Shown piece after piece: positions 1 to 9,770 of a stretch of 64,000 nt of DNA. Source of the stretch: an uncultured Alphaproteobacteria bacterium (GTDB lineage: Bacteria; Pseudomonadota; Alphaproteobacteria; Caulobacterales; Caulobacteraceae); the NCBI GenBank assembly GCA_903822175.1, contig CAIJOB010000011.1, positions 224,815 to 288,814 on the forward strand, written 5' to 3'. The position numbers were made by a program, and so were the translations under genes. Each line of letters starts with the position of its first letter. The stretch's first letter is position 1. The notes beneath the pieces were generated by a model. That model saw only the letters and a list, made by a program, of their open reading frames with translations, was not told where the DNA came from and did not search any database.

Positions 1-18
1 GAGCCCTAAATCTTACCG

Positions 19-1155
19 ATGCGCCTGATCGACCGCTATCTGCTCCGGCAACTGCTAGGCCCTACCGTCCTCGCCATCACGGCGTTGTCCGGCGTCGTTC
101 TGCTGAGCCAGAGTCTGTCGGGTCTCGACCTGGTGGTGAACCAGCGCCAGAGCTTCATGGTCTTCCTGAAGGTCACGCTGCTGTACATGCCGCAGCTGAT
201 CAACATGATCCTGCCGATCGCGGTGTTCGTGGCCGCCCTGGTGGCGCTGAACCGCCTGCATACCGAACAGGAAATCGTCGTCTGTTTCGCCGGCGGGATG
301 AGCCGCTGGCGGGTGATCTCGCCGGCCATGCGGCTGGCCAGCACCATCGCGCTGCTGGCGCTCCTGATGAACCTCTGGGTGCAGCCGGTGACCTACCGCG
401 CGCTCCGCCAGGTGCTGTTCGACGTCAAGACCGACCTCGCCGCGACCCTGGTGCGCGAGGGCGAATTCACCCAGCCGGTGCCGGGCCTGACCGTCTACGC
501 CCAGACGATCGACAACAAGGGCGAGATGCACAACATCTTCATCCACCAGACCAAGGACGATGGCATCGCGACCACCTACATCGCCAATTCCGGCCGCGTG
601 GTGCAGCGGGCCGGCGGCCCGGTGCTGCTGCTGCATGACGAATCGACCCAGCGGTTCTCGCCCCGCGGCGTGCTGGAGGTCCTGACCACGCCGGAATATC
701 CGTTCGAACTCAGCTCGCTGAACGACAACGACGAGCTCATTCAGTACAAACAGTCGGACCGCTTCCTGCACGAACTGTTCTACCCGGACCTGCAGCAGGA
801 CTGGGAGAAGCGGAACCGCAAGGCCCTGCTGGCCGAAGGGCACCAGCGGATCGCCACCCCGCTCTACAACATCGCCTTCATGGCCATGGCGCTCTCAGCG
901 GTGATCGGCGGCGCCTTCTCGCGCCTGGGCTACGGACGGCGGATCGTGGTGGTCAGCGCCGCGGCGGTCGCGGTGCGGATCCTCGGCTTCGTCGCGCTCT
1001 CGGCGGCCAACTCCGCGGTTTGGGTGAACGTCCTGCAGTACCTCATCCCAATCGCTGCGACGGCGATCGCGCTGCGCAGCGTCTTCCGCCAGCGGGTCAG
1101 CCGCTTCATCGACATCCGCCGACGGCCCGTGCGCATCGCGCCGGTCCCGGCCTAG
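19..1155 (+). CDS. lptF: LPS export ABC transporter permease LptF
   Basis: Inner-membrane permease of the LptB2FGC complex, which extracts lipopolysaccharide from the inner membrane and passes it to the periplasmic bridge. The 378-residue protein has the YjgP/YjgQ layout: an N-terminal membrane segment after MRLIDRYLLRQ, two more hydrophobic segments before residue 125, a soluble periplasmic domain at about 130-270, and three C-terminal membrane segments at about 280-355. The start sits 18 bases into the window, so the promoter is not visible. lptG starts 10 bases after the stop. LptF and LptG are homologous; the order lptF-lptG-lptD supports assigning the first copy as LptF. Family assignment is secure, F versus G less so. 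Confidence 0.93.
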   Translation: MRLIDRYLLRQLLGPTVLAITALSGVVLLSQSLSGLDLVVNQRQSFMVFLKVTLLYMPQLINMILPIAVFVAALVALNRLHTEQEIVVCFAGGMSRWRVISPAMRLASTIALLALLMNLWVQPVTYRALRQVLFDVKTDLAATLVREGEFTQPVPGLTVYAQTIDNKGEMHNIFIHQTKDDGIATTYIANSGRVVQRAGGPVLLLHDESTQRFSPRGVLEVLTTPEYPFELSSLNDNDELIQYKQSDRFLHELFYPDLQQDWEKRNRKALLAEGHQRIATPLYNIAFMAMALSAVIGGAFSRLGYGRRIVVVSAAAVAVRILGFVALSAANSAVWVNVLQYLIPIAATAIALRSVFRQRVSRFIDIRRRPVRIAPVPA

Positions 1156-1165
1156 GGGCGCGGCG

Positions 1166-2269
1166 ATGTATTCGCGCATCGAACGCTATGTGCTGGCCCG
1201 CACCCTGACCGGGGTCGGCATGGCGCTGGCGGTGATCTCCTCGATGATCCTGCTGATCCAGTTCGTGGGCCTGTCGCGCAAGATCGGGGTCCGCGCCGAC
1301 GTCAGCCCGGCCGACCTCTTCGGCCTGACCCTGTTGAGCTCGCCCTCGATCATCCTGATCCTGCTGCCCTTCGTCTTCCTGTTCGGCGGCATCAGCGCCT
1401 ATGTCGGCCTCAATCGCCGCAGCGAGCTGATCGCCATGCGCGCGGCCGGCGTTTCGGCGTGGCGGTTCATCATGCCCTCGGCCGCCGCCGCCTTCGTGGT
1501 CGGCATATTGACGGTGCTGGTGATCAACCCGGTCTCGGCCCAGCTCAGCGCCCGCTTCGAGGCTGACCAGGCCAAGATCATGTCCAACTACCTGGGAGAC
1601 ATCCCCAAGGACGTCTGGCTGCGCCAGGGCGACGAGCACACCCAGATGGTGATTCACGCCAAGTCGCGCGACATGGTCGAAGGCGACGTCCGCCTGCGCG
1701 GCGTCTCGCTCTTCGTCTACCAGAAGAACCAGTTCGGCCAGCCGGAGTTCAAGCGCCGGCTGGAGGCCGCCGAGGCTGTGCTGCGTCCGGGCTTCTGGCA
1801 GCTGAAGGACGTGCGCGAGGCCAGCGCCGGCGAAAGCTCGGTGCAGTCCGACAGCCTGTCGATCCGCTCCACCCTGGATTCCGAGGCCGCGGTCGAGCGC
1901 TTCTCCTCCGCCCCGCCCGACGCGGTGGCCTTCTGGCGCCTCCCGGCGACGATCAAGCAGACCGAGGATTCCGGCTTCTCCGCCGCCGGCTACCGCCTGC
2001 GCTTCCAGCAACTGCTGGCGACGCCGGTGATGTTCGCGGCCATGGCGATCCTGGCGGCGGCGTTCTCGCTGCGGCTGGTGCGTCTCGGCGGATTGGCGGG
2101 CCTGGCGGGGGCCGGTTTCGCCCTGGGATTCGTCGTGTTTTTCTTCAACCAGTTCTCCGGCGCGCTGGGCCGCGCCGACATCATCCCGCTGTTCGCTGCG
2201 GCCTGGGCGCCGGCGGCGGTGGCGCTGCTGTCTGGGCTGACGCTGCTCTGTTACACCGAAGACGGTTGA
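1166..2269 (+). CDS. lptG: LPS export ABC transporter permease LptG
   Basis: Second permease of the LptB2FGC lipopolysaccharide exporter. It is 367 residues long with the same fold as the preceding gene: a first membrane segment after MYSRIERYVLART, two further N-terminal segments, a central periplasmic domain (about 130-265) and three C-terminal membrane segments ending near residue 360. It lies 10 bases downstream of lptF, so the two are almost certainly co-transcribed and made in matched amounts. lptD follows after about 60 bases. Confidence 0.93.
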   Translation: MYSRIERYVLARTLTGVGMALAVISSMILLIQFVGLSRKIGVRADVSPADLFGLTLLSSPSIILILLPFVFLFGGISAYVGLNRRSELIAMRAAGVSAWRFIMPSAAAAFVVGILTVLVINPVSAQLSARFEADQAKIMSNYLGDIPKDVWLRQGDEHTQMVIHAKSRDMVEGDVRLRGVSLFVYQKNQFGQPEFKRRLEAAEAVLRPGFWQLKDVREASAGESSVQSDSLSIRSTLDSEAAVERFSSAPPDAVAFWRLPATIKQTEDSGFSAAGYRLRFQQLLATPVMFAAMAILAAAFSLRLVRLGGLAGLAGAGFALGFVVFFFNQFSGALGRADIIPLFAAAWAPAAVALLSGLTLLCYTEDG

Positions 2270-2332
2270 ATCCTCCGCACGCCCGGCTATGCAGGCGGTG
2301 AGGCGCGTCGCGATGAGGATCGGAAGGCGAAG

Positions 2333-4849
2333 ATGAATCCGCGTCGGCGCGCGCTGTCCGCAGCCGCCCCCTCTTATGCGATGAAGCGCGCGCTCCTGGC
2401 CGGCGCCGCGCTCGCGGTCGCCTGGCCGGCGCTGGCGCTCGCCCAGCAGCCAAGCCAGCCGCCCGCCGAATACGAGCAGGGCCCACAAGGCCGCCTCGTG
2501 CGCGGCCAAGTACTCAACAACGACGCCGGCCCGCGCACCGGGCCGCCCAAGACCGTCGCACCGGTCAATACCGACGGCCTGAAGCCCGGCGAGCTCTATA
2601 TCGAGGCCGACCAGCTCGCCCGCGACGACAAGAACGGAATCACCACCGCCGAAGGCCACGTTGAGGTCCGCTACCAGGACAAGACGCTGCGCGCCGACCG
2701 GATGGTCTACAAGGAACCGCCGCCGCCTCCGGACGGCCAGCGGCGGGCGCCGCGCGACAGGGACGCGCCGGCTCAGGGCGTGATCCGCGCCTACGGCCAC
2801 GTCCAGATCATCCATGACGACGGCCAGGTCGAATACGCCGACCAGATGACGCTGGACGACAAGATGCAGGCCGCCGTGGCGCTCGGCTTCTCCATGCGCA
2901 TCAACGAGGTGAAGACCCACCAGCAGGCCAAGATCAGCAGCGACACCGCCGTGCGCCGCTCGGAAGACCTTCAGGAGCTCAATCGGGCGATCTTCACCGA
3001 GTGCGAGATCTGCGTCGGCGACAAGCCCAAGTCACCCACCTGGTCGGTCAGCGCCGACCGCATCGTCCAGGATTCGGTCCACCACATCATCTACTACCGC
3101 CACGCGGTCATCCATGTGCTGGGCGTGCCGGTGCTCTACCTGCCGTTCTTCTGGCACGCAGACCCGAGCGCCGAACGCGAGAGCGGCCTGCTCGCGCCGC
3201 GCATCGGCGTCAACAGCCGCCGCGGCTTCTCTTACGACCAGCCCTATCTGTACGTCATCAGCCCATCCGCGGACCTGACCATCGCCCCGCAGATCAACAC
3301 CAACGTCAATCCGTTCCTGAACCTGCATTACCGCCAGCGCTTCAATCAGGGCGATCTGGATGTCCGCGTCGGCTACACCTACGAGAAGGACCTGGAAGGA
3401 TCGGGCACGCGCTTTGGCGACGCGACCAGCCGCAGCTACATCCTGGCGAGCGGCGACTATCACCTCGACGACAAATGGCTGGTGGGCTTCACCGCCGAGC
3501 ACGCCTCCGACCCGCTGCTCTTCGACAAGTACGACATCGGCCGGGTCTATGAGGCCCGCGGTCCCTATGTGGCCGACCAGTACCGGCTGATCAGTCAGGC
3601 CTATGCGGTCCGCCAGGACGACGATTCCTATTCCTCGATCGCCGCCTTCACCATCCAGGGCCTGCGGCCGGGCGACAACAACCGCACCTTCCCGACCGCC
3701 GCTCCGATCGTCGACAGCCACTACCAGCTTCCCGAAGACGTGCTGGGCGGCCGCCTGAGCTTCACCGGAAGCGCGGTGTCGCTGACCCGCGACCAGTCGC
3801 CCGACAACCAGGCGGCGAAGCTGCCGGGCCTCGACAGCGCGCGTGTCAGCACCGATGTCGACTGGCGGCGCATCTTCACCTCGGAATCGGGCCTGCGGGT
3901 CGAGCCCTTCATCAACGCGCGGCTGGACGGGTACGACATCCGCGACATCCTGACCGGGGCCAGCGCCCTGCCGACCGCCACCGCCGCCACGCCGGTCACC
4001 ACGGCCTCGAAGACCGAGGCCCGCGCAGTGGGCGTGGTCGGGGCCGACATCTCCTACCCCCTCTACCGCCGCTGGGGCGACGACAAGACGGTGGTGCTGG
4101 AGCCGCTGGCCCAGATCGCCATTTCGCCCAAGGCGCAGCAGATCACCATCGGGACCGACCCGACGACCGGCAAGCCGATCTACCTCGACGAGGATTCGGT
4201 AGCCTTCGAGTTCGACGAGACCACGCTGTTCCAGGCCAATAAGTTCCCCGGCTACGACCTCTATGAGGACGGCACGCGCCTCAACCTCGGCGGCCGCGGC
4301 TCGATCCTTTGGGACGACGGCCGGCGCGCCACCCTGCTGGTCGGCCGCAGCTTCCGCGCCGAGCGCAACACCGTCTTCTCGCCAGGGTCCGGCCTGAACA
4401 ACGAATCCTCCGACTGGATCGTCGCCGGCGACGTCCAGCCCTGGGCCGGGTACCGTTTCTTCGCCCGCACGCGCCTCGACGGCGAGACCTTGGAAGTCCA
4501 TCGCCTTGAGGCGGGCGCGGACTTCGGCGGCAAGTGGGGTTCGGGCTTCGTCCGCTATCTGAAGGACGACCAGGGCCTCAACGGCACGCCGATCAAGAAC
4601 GTCGACGTGGGCGCCGACTTCAACATCCCCGGCACCCAGCACTGGGGAATCAGCACCTACGGCAACCGCGATCTGATCCAGCAGGCCTGGGTGATCCGCG
4701 ACGTCGGCGTCTTCTACAAGGACGAGTGCATCCGCGTGGACGTGTTCTATCGCCACGAAGACGTTATAATCGGGCGGCTGGGCTCCAGCGACCAACTGTC
4801 CATACGCCTAACGCTCGCCACATTGGGCGCACCATTTTATGGTCGATAA
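2333..4849 (+). CDS. lptD: LPS-assembly outer-membrane protein LptD
   Basis: Outer-membrane translocon that inserts lipopolysaccharide into the outer leaflet with lipoprotein LptE. The 838-residue protein has a signal peptide, an OstA/LptA-like periplasmic domain at about 80-190 (ELYIEADQLARDD, then TAEGHVEVRY), and a large C-terminal beta-barrel from about 230 to the end. Cysteines at about 224 and 227 (ECEIC) and one near 799 (DECIR) may form the inter-domain disulfide known in this family. The start at 2333 has a GGAAGG-type ribosome site; an internal ATG at 2381 (MKRALLAGAALAVAW) would give a cleaner signal peptide and is a real alternative. surA begins at the stop codon. Confidence 0.94.
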   Translation: MNPRRRALSAAAPSYAMKRALLAGAALAVAWPALALAQQPSQPPAEYEQGPQGRLVRGQVLNNDAGPRTGPPKTVAPVNTDGLKPGELYIEADQLARDDKNGITTAEGHVEVRYQDKTLRADRMVYKEPPPPPDGQRRAPRDRDAPAQGVIRAYGHVQIIHDDGQVEYADQMTLDDKMQAAVALGFSMRINEVKTHQQAKISSDTAVRRSEDLQELNRAIFTECEICVGDKPKSPTWSVSADRIVQDSVHHIIYYRHAVIHVLGVPVLYLPFFWHADPSAERESGLLAPRIGVNSRRGFSYDQPYLYVISPSADLTIAPQINTNVNPFLNLHYRQRFNQGDLDVRVGYTYEKDLEGSGTRFGDATSRSYILASGDYHLDDKWLVGFTAEHASDPLLFDKYDIGRVYEARGPYVADQYRLISQAYAVRQDDDSYSSIAAFTIQGLRPGDNNRTFPTAAPIVDSHYQLPEDVLGGRLSFTGSAVSLTRDQSPDNQAAKLPGLDSARVSTDVDWRRIFTSESGLRVEPFINARLDGYDIRDILTGASALPTATAATPVTTASKTEARAVGVVGADISYPLYRRWGDDKTVVLEPLAQIAISPKAQQITIGTDPTTGKPIYLDEDSVAFEFDETTLFQANKFPGYDLYEDGTRLNLGGRGSILWDDGRRATLLVGRSFRAERNTVFSPGSGLNNESSDWIVAGDVQPWAGYRFFARTRLDGETLEVHRLEAGADFGGKWGSGFVRYLKDDQGLNGTPIKNVDVGADFNIPGTQHWGISTYGNRDLIQQAWVIRDVGVFYKDECIRVDVFYRHEDVIIGRLGSSDQLSIRLTLATLGAPFYGR

Positions 4850-4880
4850 GGATTACGGTCGGACGCGGCCGAACGAGGGA

Positions 4881-6269
4881 ATGATTTCATCCATGATGCG
4901 CGCGCGTAACGTCACGGGCCGGGGGGCGCGAGGCGCTGTGATCGCAGCGGCCGCCTTGGCCGCGGCCTTGCCCCTGGGCGTTCCGATGGGCGCGTGGGGC
5001 CAGGTCGGCGCGCCTGCGCCCACGCCGGTCTCGACAGGCCCGCTTCGCCCGACGGCCCCGGCCGTGGCCCGTCCGATGACGGAATCGGTCGCCGCCATCG
5101 TCAACGATGAGATCATCTCGACCTACGACCTGGCGCAGCGCATGCGCCTGCTGGTCTCCACCACCGGCGTCCAGCCGACCCAGGACACCCTGCCGCAGTT
5201 CCAGCAGGAGGCGCTGATCTCGCTGGTCGACGAACACCTGCAGGTGCAGGAGCTGCGGCGCGTCGAGAAGGACAACAAGTCGACCATCATCCTCAGCAAT
5301 GACGAGGTGAATGACGAGCTGGCCGACATGGCCCAGCAGTCGAACCTCAAGCCCGAGGGGCTGATCGTCGCGCTGAAGGCGCAAGGGATAGCCGAGGCCA
5401 CCCTGGTCGACCAGATCCGCGCTCAGCGTAGCTGGGAGCGCTACATCCGCGGCCGCTACGGCTCGCGCCTGCGGATCGGCGAGGACCAGATCAAGGCCAC
5501 CCAGCAGCGTCTGATCGCCTCGGCCTCCAAGCCGCAGTACGAAGTCAGCGAGGTGTTCCTCGACGCCACCCGCATCGGCGGCATGGACGCGGCGAACAAG
5601 GGCGCGGCCCAGCTGGTCGCCCAACTGCAGCAGGGCGCGCCCTTCGGGGCCGTGGCGCGGCAGTTCTCCTCTTCCTCGACCGCGGCGGCCGGCGGCGACG
5701 CAGGCTGGATCAGCCCTGGCGAAATGCCGGCCGAGGTGGATGCGGCGATCGAGCAGCTGCGCCCCGGCCAGCTCTCCCAGCCGATCCCGGTCAAGGATGG
5801 CGTCTACATCATCTACCTGAAGGACAAGCGCTCCGGCGCCGGCCAGACTCTGGTCAGCCTCAAGCAGGTCGCCGTCGCCCTGTCCACCACCGCGACGCCC
5901 GCCGATATCGAGGCGGCCCGGGCCAAGCTCCTGACGGTCAAGGCGACGATCAAGGACTGCGCGACCCTGGAAGCCAGCGCCGGCAAGACGCCGGGCGTCG
6001 TCGCCAGCGATCTGGGCGAGGCGGAACTTGCCGACCTGTCGACCGAGTTCAAGGACGCGGCGAGCAAGCTGAACGTCGGCCAGCTCTCCGATCCGATCCG
6101 CACCAAGGTCGGGCTGCACGTGCTCGCTGTCTGCGGCAAGCGGGCGGCCGGCGCGGCGCAGGTCGAGCACGACCAGGTCGAAAACCGCCTCTATGGGCAG
6201 CAGCTCAGCATGATCGCCCGGCGGGCCATGCGCGACCTGCGCAATACCGCGACCATCGAGTACCGGTGA
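4881..6269 (+). CDS. surA: Periplasmic peptidyl-prolyl isomerase/chaperone SurA
   Basis: Chaperone that escorts unfolded outer-membrane proteins, including LptD, through the periplasm. The frame is open from 4839, overlapping lptD, but the first residues there are charged. Starts at 4881 (MISSMM) or 4893/4896 (MRARN) give a proper Arg-rich n-region and an Ala-rich signal peptide ending near AWGQ, with GAGGGA upstream. The mature protein has a SurA N domain (AAIVNDEIISTYDLAQRM), then a parvulin domain with GGDAGWISPGEMP and LRPGQLSQPI, and a weaker second parvulin-like region. The last four bases overlap pdxA (GTGA), the usual surA-pdxA-rsmA arrangement. Confidence 0.93.
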   Translation: MISSMMRARNVTGRGARGAVIAAAALAAALPLGVPMGAWGQVGAPAPTPVSTGPLRPTAPAVARPMTESVAAIVNDEIISTYDLAQRMRLLVSTTGVQPTQDTLPQFQQEALISLVDEHLQVQELRRVEKDNKSTIILSNDEVNDELADMAQQSNLKPEGLIVALKAQGIAEATLVDQIRAQRSWERYIRGRYGSRLRIGEDQIKATQQRLIASASKPQYEVSEVFLDATRIGGMDAANKGAAQLVAQLQQGAPFGAVARQFSSSSTAAAGGDAGWISPGEMPAEVDAAIEQLRPGQLSQPIPVKDGVYIIYLKDKRSGAGQTLVSLKQVAVALSTTATPADIEAARAKLLTVKATIKDCATLEASAGKTPGVVASDLGEAELADLSTEFKDAASKLNVGQLSDPIRTKVGLHVLAVCGKRAAGAAQVEHDQVENRLYGQQLSMIARRAMRDLRNTATIEYR

Positions 6270-7273
6270 AGCCCGGCCCGCTCGCTCTGAGCCTGGGCGA
6301 TCCGGCGGGCATCGGACCCGAGATCGTCGTCAAGGCCTGGAACGAGCTGCGCCGGGGCGGCCCACCCTTCCTGGTGGTGGGCGACTACCAGGCGCTTGCG
6401 TCCGCCTCCGGCGGCGGCGCCTCGATCCTTCGCCAGGTGGTGGCCCCGGCCGAGGCGCTCGACGTCTTCGAAGACGCGCTTCCGGTCCTGAACGTGCCGC
6501 TGAAGGCCAAGGTGGTGGCGGGCCAGCCCTCCGCCGCCGCCGCACCCGCCATCATCAAGTGGATCGAAACCGCCGTCGGCCTAGCGCTCTCCGGCGCCGT
6601 GGCGGGCGTGGTGACCGCGCCGATCGCCAAGGCCCCGCTCTATGAGGCCGGCTTCAAATTCCCCGGCCACACCGAATTCCTCGGCGAGCTGACCGCGTCG
6701 GAGCGCTTCGACGGCGCGCGCGGCCCGGTGATGATGCTGATCGCCGGCGGCCTGCGGGTCGCGCTCGTGACGGTCCACACCCCGCTGGCCAAGGTCTCCA
6801 GCCAGCTCAGCGTCGAGGCCATCGTCAATGTCGGCAGGGTCACCGCCGAGGCGCTGCGCCGCGATTTCGGGATCGCCCGGCCGCGCCTGGCCGTCGCCGC
6901 CCTCAATCCGCACGCTGGCGAGAGCGGCGGTATCGGCCGCGAGGAGATCGAGATCGTTTCCCCGGCCGTGCGGGCGCTGGAAGACCTCGGCATCGAGGTC
7001 ACGGGCCCCTACCCGTCCGACACCCTGTTCCCCGAGGCCATGCGCGCCAGCTATGACGCGGCCATCTGCCTCTATCACGACCAGGCCCTGATCCCGGTGA
7101 AGATGCTCGACTTCTGGGGCGGGGTGAACGTGACGCTGGGCCTGCCGATCGTGCGGACCTCGCCGGACCACGGCACCGCCTTCGACATCGCCGGCCGGGG
7201 CCTGGCGCGTCCCGACAGCCTGATCGCCGCCATTCGCCTCGCTGATCAGTTGGCGAAGGCCCGGGCGGCCTAG
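6266..7273 (+). CDS. pdxA: 4-hydroxythreonine-4-phosphate dehydrogenase PdxA
   Basis: NAD-dependent oxidation of 4-phosphohydroxy-L-threonine in DXP-dependent pyridoxal phosphate synthesis. The 335-residue protein opens with LSLGDPAGIGPEIVVKAW, carries the metal-ligand region GHTEFLGEL, a second metal-binding region CLYHDQALIPVKM at about 268, and the C-terminal GLPIVRTSPDHGTAFDIAG signature. The start is a GTG overlapping the surA stop by four bases, and rsmA begins on the base after its TAG stop, so translation of surA, pdxA and rsmA is probably coupled. Confidence 0.96.
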   Translation: MKPGPLALSLGDPAGIGPEIVVKAWNELRRGGPPFLVVGDYQALASASGGGASILRQVVAPAEALDVFEDALPVLNVPLKAKVVAGQPSAAAAPAIIKWIETAVGLALSGAVAGVVTAPIAKAPLYEAGFKFPGHTEFLGELTASERFDGARGPVMMLIAGGLRVALVTVHTPLAKVSSQLSVEAIVNVGRVTAEALRRDFGIARPRLAVAALNPHAGESGGIGREEIEIVSPAVRALEDLGIEVTGPYPSDTLFPEAMRASYDAAICLYHDQALIPVKMLDFWGGVNVTLGLPIVRTSPDHGTAFDIAGRGLARPDSLIAAIRLADQLAKARAA

Positions 7274-8116
7274 ATGAGCCTTGAGGCCCTACCGCCGCTG
7301 CGCGACGCGCTCGCGGAACACGGCCTCATGGCTAAGAAGGCGTTTGGCCAGCACTTCCTGCTGGACCTCAACATCACCCGCAAGATCGCCCGCCTGGCCG
7401 AGCTCTCGCCCGGCGACCGGGTGATCGAGGTCGGCCCTGGCCCCGGCGGCCTGACCCGCGCCCTGCTGGAGACCGGCGCCCAGGTCATCGCCATCGAGAA
7501 GGACCAACGCTTCCGCCCCTTGCTGGAGGACCTGGTCACAGCCGCCCAATCGAGCGTGGGGGCCGGCGCGCTGACCCTCGAATTCGCCGACGCCTTGCTC
7601 GCCGACGAAGCGGCCCTGACCGCCGGCGGGCCCGGCCACGTGGTCTCCAACCTGCCCTACAATGTCGGCACGGCGCTGCTCATCAAGTGGCTGACCGGTC
7701 CCTGGAGGCCGGCCTCGATGACCCTCATGTTCCAGCGCGAGGTCGCGCAGCGGATCGTCGCCGCGGTCGATGCGCCCGCCTATGGCCGCCTGGCGGTGAT
7801 CGCCCAGGCGACAAGCCACGCGGGAATCGTCATGGACGTCCCGGCCCGCGCCTTCACCCCGCCGCCAAAGGTGGAGTCCGCCGTCGTGCGCCTGACGCCC
7901 CGCGCCGACCGCCCCTCGCCGGCTCGCCTCGACGCCCTGCAGAAGCTCACCGCTGCCGCCTTTGGCCAGCGCCGTAAGATGCTGCGCGCCAGCCTCAAGG
8001 GCCTGGGCGGCGAGCCGCTGATCGAAGCCGCTGGCCTGAACCCGCAGGCGCGCGCCGAAACCATCGACGTCGCGGGCTTCCTGCGCCTCGCCGACGCCTG
8101 GATCGCGGCGCGCTAG
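7274..8116 (+). CDS. rsmA: 16S rRNA (adenine1518-N6/adenine1519-N6)-dimethyltransferase RsmA
   Basis: Dimethylates two adjacent adenines in the 3' terminal helix of 16S rRNA using S-adenosylmethionine, a late 30S maturation step. The 280-residue protein has the KKAFGQHFLLD start region, SAM-binding motif I (IEVGPGPGGLTRAL) at about 50-65, the DADE-equivalent segment, and the NLPY catalytic motif at about 126 (VSNLPYNVGT). It starts directly after the pdxA stop and closes the lpt-surA-pdxA-rsmA gene run. Older name ksgA. Confidence 0.96.
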   Translation: MSLEALPPLRDALAEHGLMAKKAFGQHFLLDLNITRKIARLAELSPGDRVIEVGPGPGGLTRALLETGAQVIAIEKDQRFRPLLEDLVTAAQSSVGAGALTLEFADALLADEAALTAGGPGHVVSNLPYNVGTALLIKWLTGPWRPASMTLMFQREVAQRIVAAVDAPAYGRLAVIAQATSHAGIVMDVPARAFTPPPKVESAVVRLTPRADRPSPARLDALQKLTAAAFGQRRKMLRASLKGLGGEPLIEAAGLNPQARAETIDVAGFLRLADAWIAAR

Positions 8117-8173
8117 GTGATGCGACTCAGCTATTGCGGACAAACTCGCCGATCTTGGCGTCTGGAGTAGATC

Positions 8174-9043
8174 ATGGCGGATGCCTGCAACGGCGTGGAC
8201 ACCGGCTTTGTCGCCCTGGGCTATGCCAAGGTCGCCCTGCTCGGCGTGGTGCAGGGGATCACCGAGCTGATGCCGATCTCGTCCTCGGCCCACATGCGGA
8301 TCGTGCCCGCGGTGCTGGGCTGGCAGGATCCGGGCGCGGCCTTCTCGGCGGCGATGCAGTTGGCGGCCCTGTTCGCCGTGGTCAGCTATTTCTGGAGCGA
8401 CGTGGCGGGCCTGGCCGGCGGGTCGTTGTCGGCGGTGGCCCGAGGCCGGTTCAACGACCCGAAGTTCCGCCTGTCGCTGTGGATCGTGCTGGCGACCGTC
8501 CCCCTGGTCGCCGCCGGCGTCGCCCTGGCCCCGATCCTCAACGCCTGCCACTCGCCCCTGCGCAGCATCCCGGCGATCGGGGTCGCCTGCCTGGTGATGG
8601 CGGCGTTGCTGGCCCTGGCCGAAGTCGGCGCCCGCCATTCGCGCACCGTGGCCAAGGCTGGGCTGATCGACGCGCTGCTGGTGGGCCTGGCTCAGGTTGG
8701 CTCGCTGATCCCCGGCGTCTCGCGCTCGGGTTCGACCCTGACCGCCGCTCTCGCCCTGGGCTTCAAGCGCGAGGAGGCCGCCCGGTTCTCCTTCCTGCTC
8801 GGCATCCCGGCCATCGCCGGCGCGGGGCTGAAGGAACTTTGGGAGTTGCACAAGGTGCATCTCAGCAGCCACGGCTGGAGCGTGCTGGGCGTCGGCATCG
8901 CGGTGGGCGCGGTCTCGGCCTTCGTGACCATCTGGGCCCTGATGCGCATCCTTGAACGGGTCTCGGCCTGGCCCTTCGTGGCCTATCGCGCGCTGCTGGG
9001 GGTCGCCCTCTTGGCCGGCGCGGCGTCGGGATGGCTGCACTAG
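8174..9043 (+). CDS. uppP: Undecaprenyl-diphosphatase UppP (BacA)
   Basis: Integral membrane phosphatase that recycles undecaprenyl diphosphate to the monophosphate carrier used for peptidoglycan and O-antigen precursors. The 289-residue protein has both signature blocks: GITELMPISSSAH at about 28-40 (catalytic Glu and Ser cluster) and PGVSRSGST at about 180-188 (catalytic Arg). Its eight or so hydrophobic segments fit the family. It is preceded by 57 bases without a gene; a stand-alone promoter there is possible but not recognisable. Confidence 0.95.
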   Translation: MADACNGVDTGFVALGYAKVALLGVVQGITELMPISSSAHMRIVPAVLGWQDPGAAFSAAMQLAALFAVVSYFWSDVAGLAGGSLSAVARGRFNDPKFRLSLWIVLATVPLVAAGVALAPILNACHSPLRSIPAIGVACLVMAALLALAEVGARHSRTVAKAGLIDALLVGLAQVGSLIPGVSRSGSTLTAALALGFKREEAARFSFLLGIPAIAGAGLKELWELHKVHLSSHGWSVLGVGIAVGAVSAFVTIWALMRILERVSAWPFVAYRALLGVALLAGAASGWLH

Positions 9044-9101
9044 GCCCGTTGCCTCGGCGCGCCGCAGACCGTCCTATGGCTGGGTTCGCGAGGGAGACCG
9101 G

Positions 9102-9770
9102 ATGCTGATCCTGCTGGGCGTGGCCGTGATCGTCGTGGGCTTCGCCATCCGGCTCAATCCGCTGCTGGTGGTCCTGCTCGCCGCCATGACCAGCGGCTGG
9201 TTCGCAGGCCTGTCGCCGCTGCAGGTGCTGGCCGCGTTCGGCCACGCCTTCAACGAGAACCGCTTCGTCACCAGCGCCTACCTGGTGCTTCCTTTGGTGG
9301 GGATGCTGGAGCGCGCCGGCGTGCGCGAGCGTGCGGCGGCGATGATCGCCGGAATGCGCGGCGTCAGCGCCGGTCGTTTCCTGATCAGCTACATGGCGCT
9401 GCGCCAGGTCACCGCGGCGGTGGGCCTGGCGACGATCGCTGGGCAGACCCAGACCGTCCGGCCGCTGATCGCGCCGATGGCCGAGGCGGCCACCGAGGTT
9501 CGCGACGGGCCGCCGGCGGTAGAAACCCGATACCTCGTCCGGGCGATGTCGGCGGCCACCGACAACGTCGCCGTGTTCTTCAGCGAGGACGTCTTCATCG
9601 CCATGGGCTCAGTCCTGCTGGTGGTGAGTTTCCTGACCACGGCCAAGATCGTCATCGACCCGCTGCGCATCTCCGTCTGGTCGATTCCCACCGCGCTCTG
9701 CGCCTTCGTGATCCACGGCGCGCGGCTGCTGCTCTTCGATCGCCGTCTCGCGCGGAACGCCAAGCCATGA
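9102..9770 (+). CDS. DUF969 family membrane protein (putative transporter subunit)
   Basis: A 222-residue membrane protein with about six hydrophobic segments. The frame is open upstream to 8952, inside uppP, but the ATG at 9102 has AGGGAG six bases before it and begins a clean hydrophobic N-terminus (MLILLGVAVIVVGFAIRLN), so I place the start there. It matches the DUF969 family, which nearly always pairs with DUF979; some databases describe the pair as a 5-oxoproline transporter by genomic association with 5-oxoprolinase. No 5-oxoprolinase genes are in this window, so the substrate is unknown here. The stop overlaps the next start by four bases (ATGA). Confidence 0.82.
   Translation: MLILLGVAVIVVGFAIRLNPLLVVLLAAMTSGWFAGLSPLQVLAAFGHAFNENRFVTSAYLVLPLVGMLERAGVRERAAAMIAGMRGVSAGRFLISYMALRQVTAAVGLATIAGQTQTVRPLIAPMAEAATEVRDGPPAVETRYLVRAMSAATDNVAVFFSEDVFIAMGSVLLVVSFLTTAKIVIDPLRISVWSIPTALCAFVIHGARLLLFDRRLARNAKP

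Noticed and set aside
8952-9101. N-terminal extension of the DUF969 protein inside uppP
   Set aside because: Extension is Arg/Pro-rich without membrane character; the ATG at 9102 has a good ribosome site.
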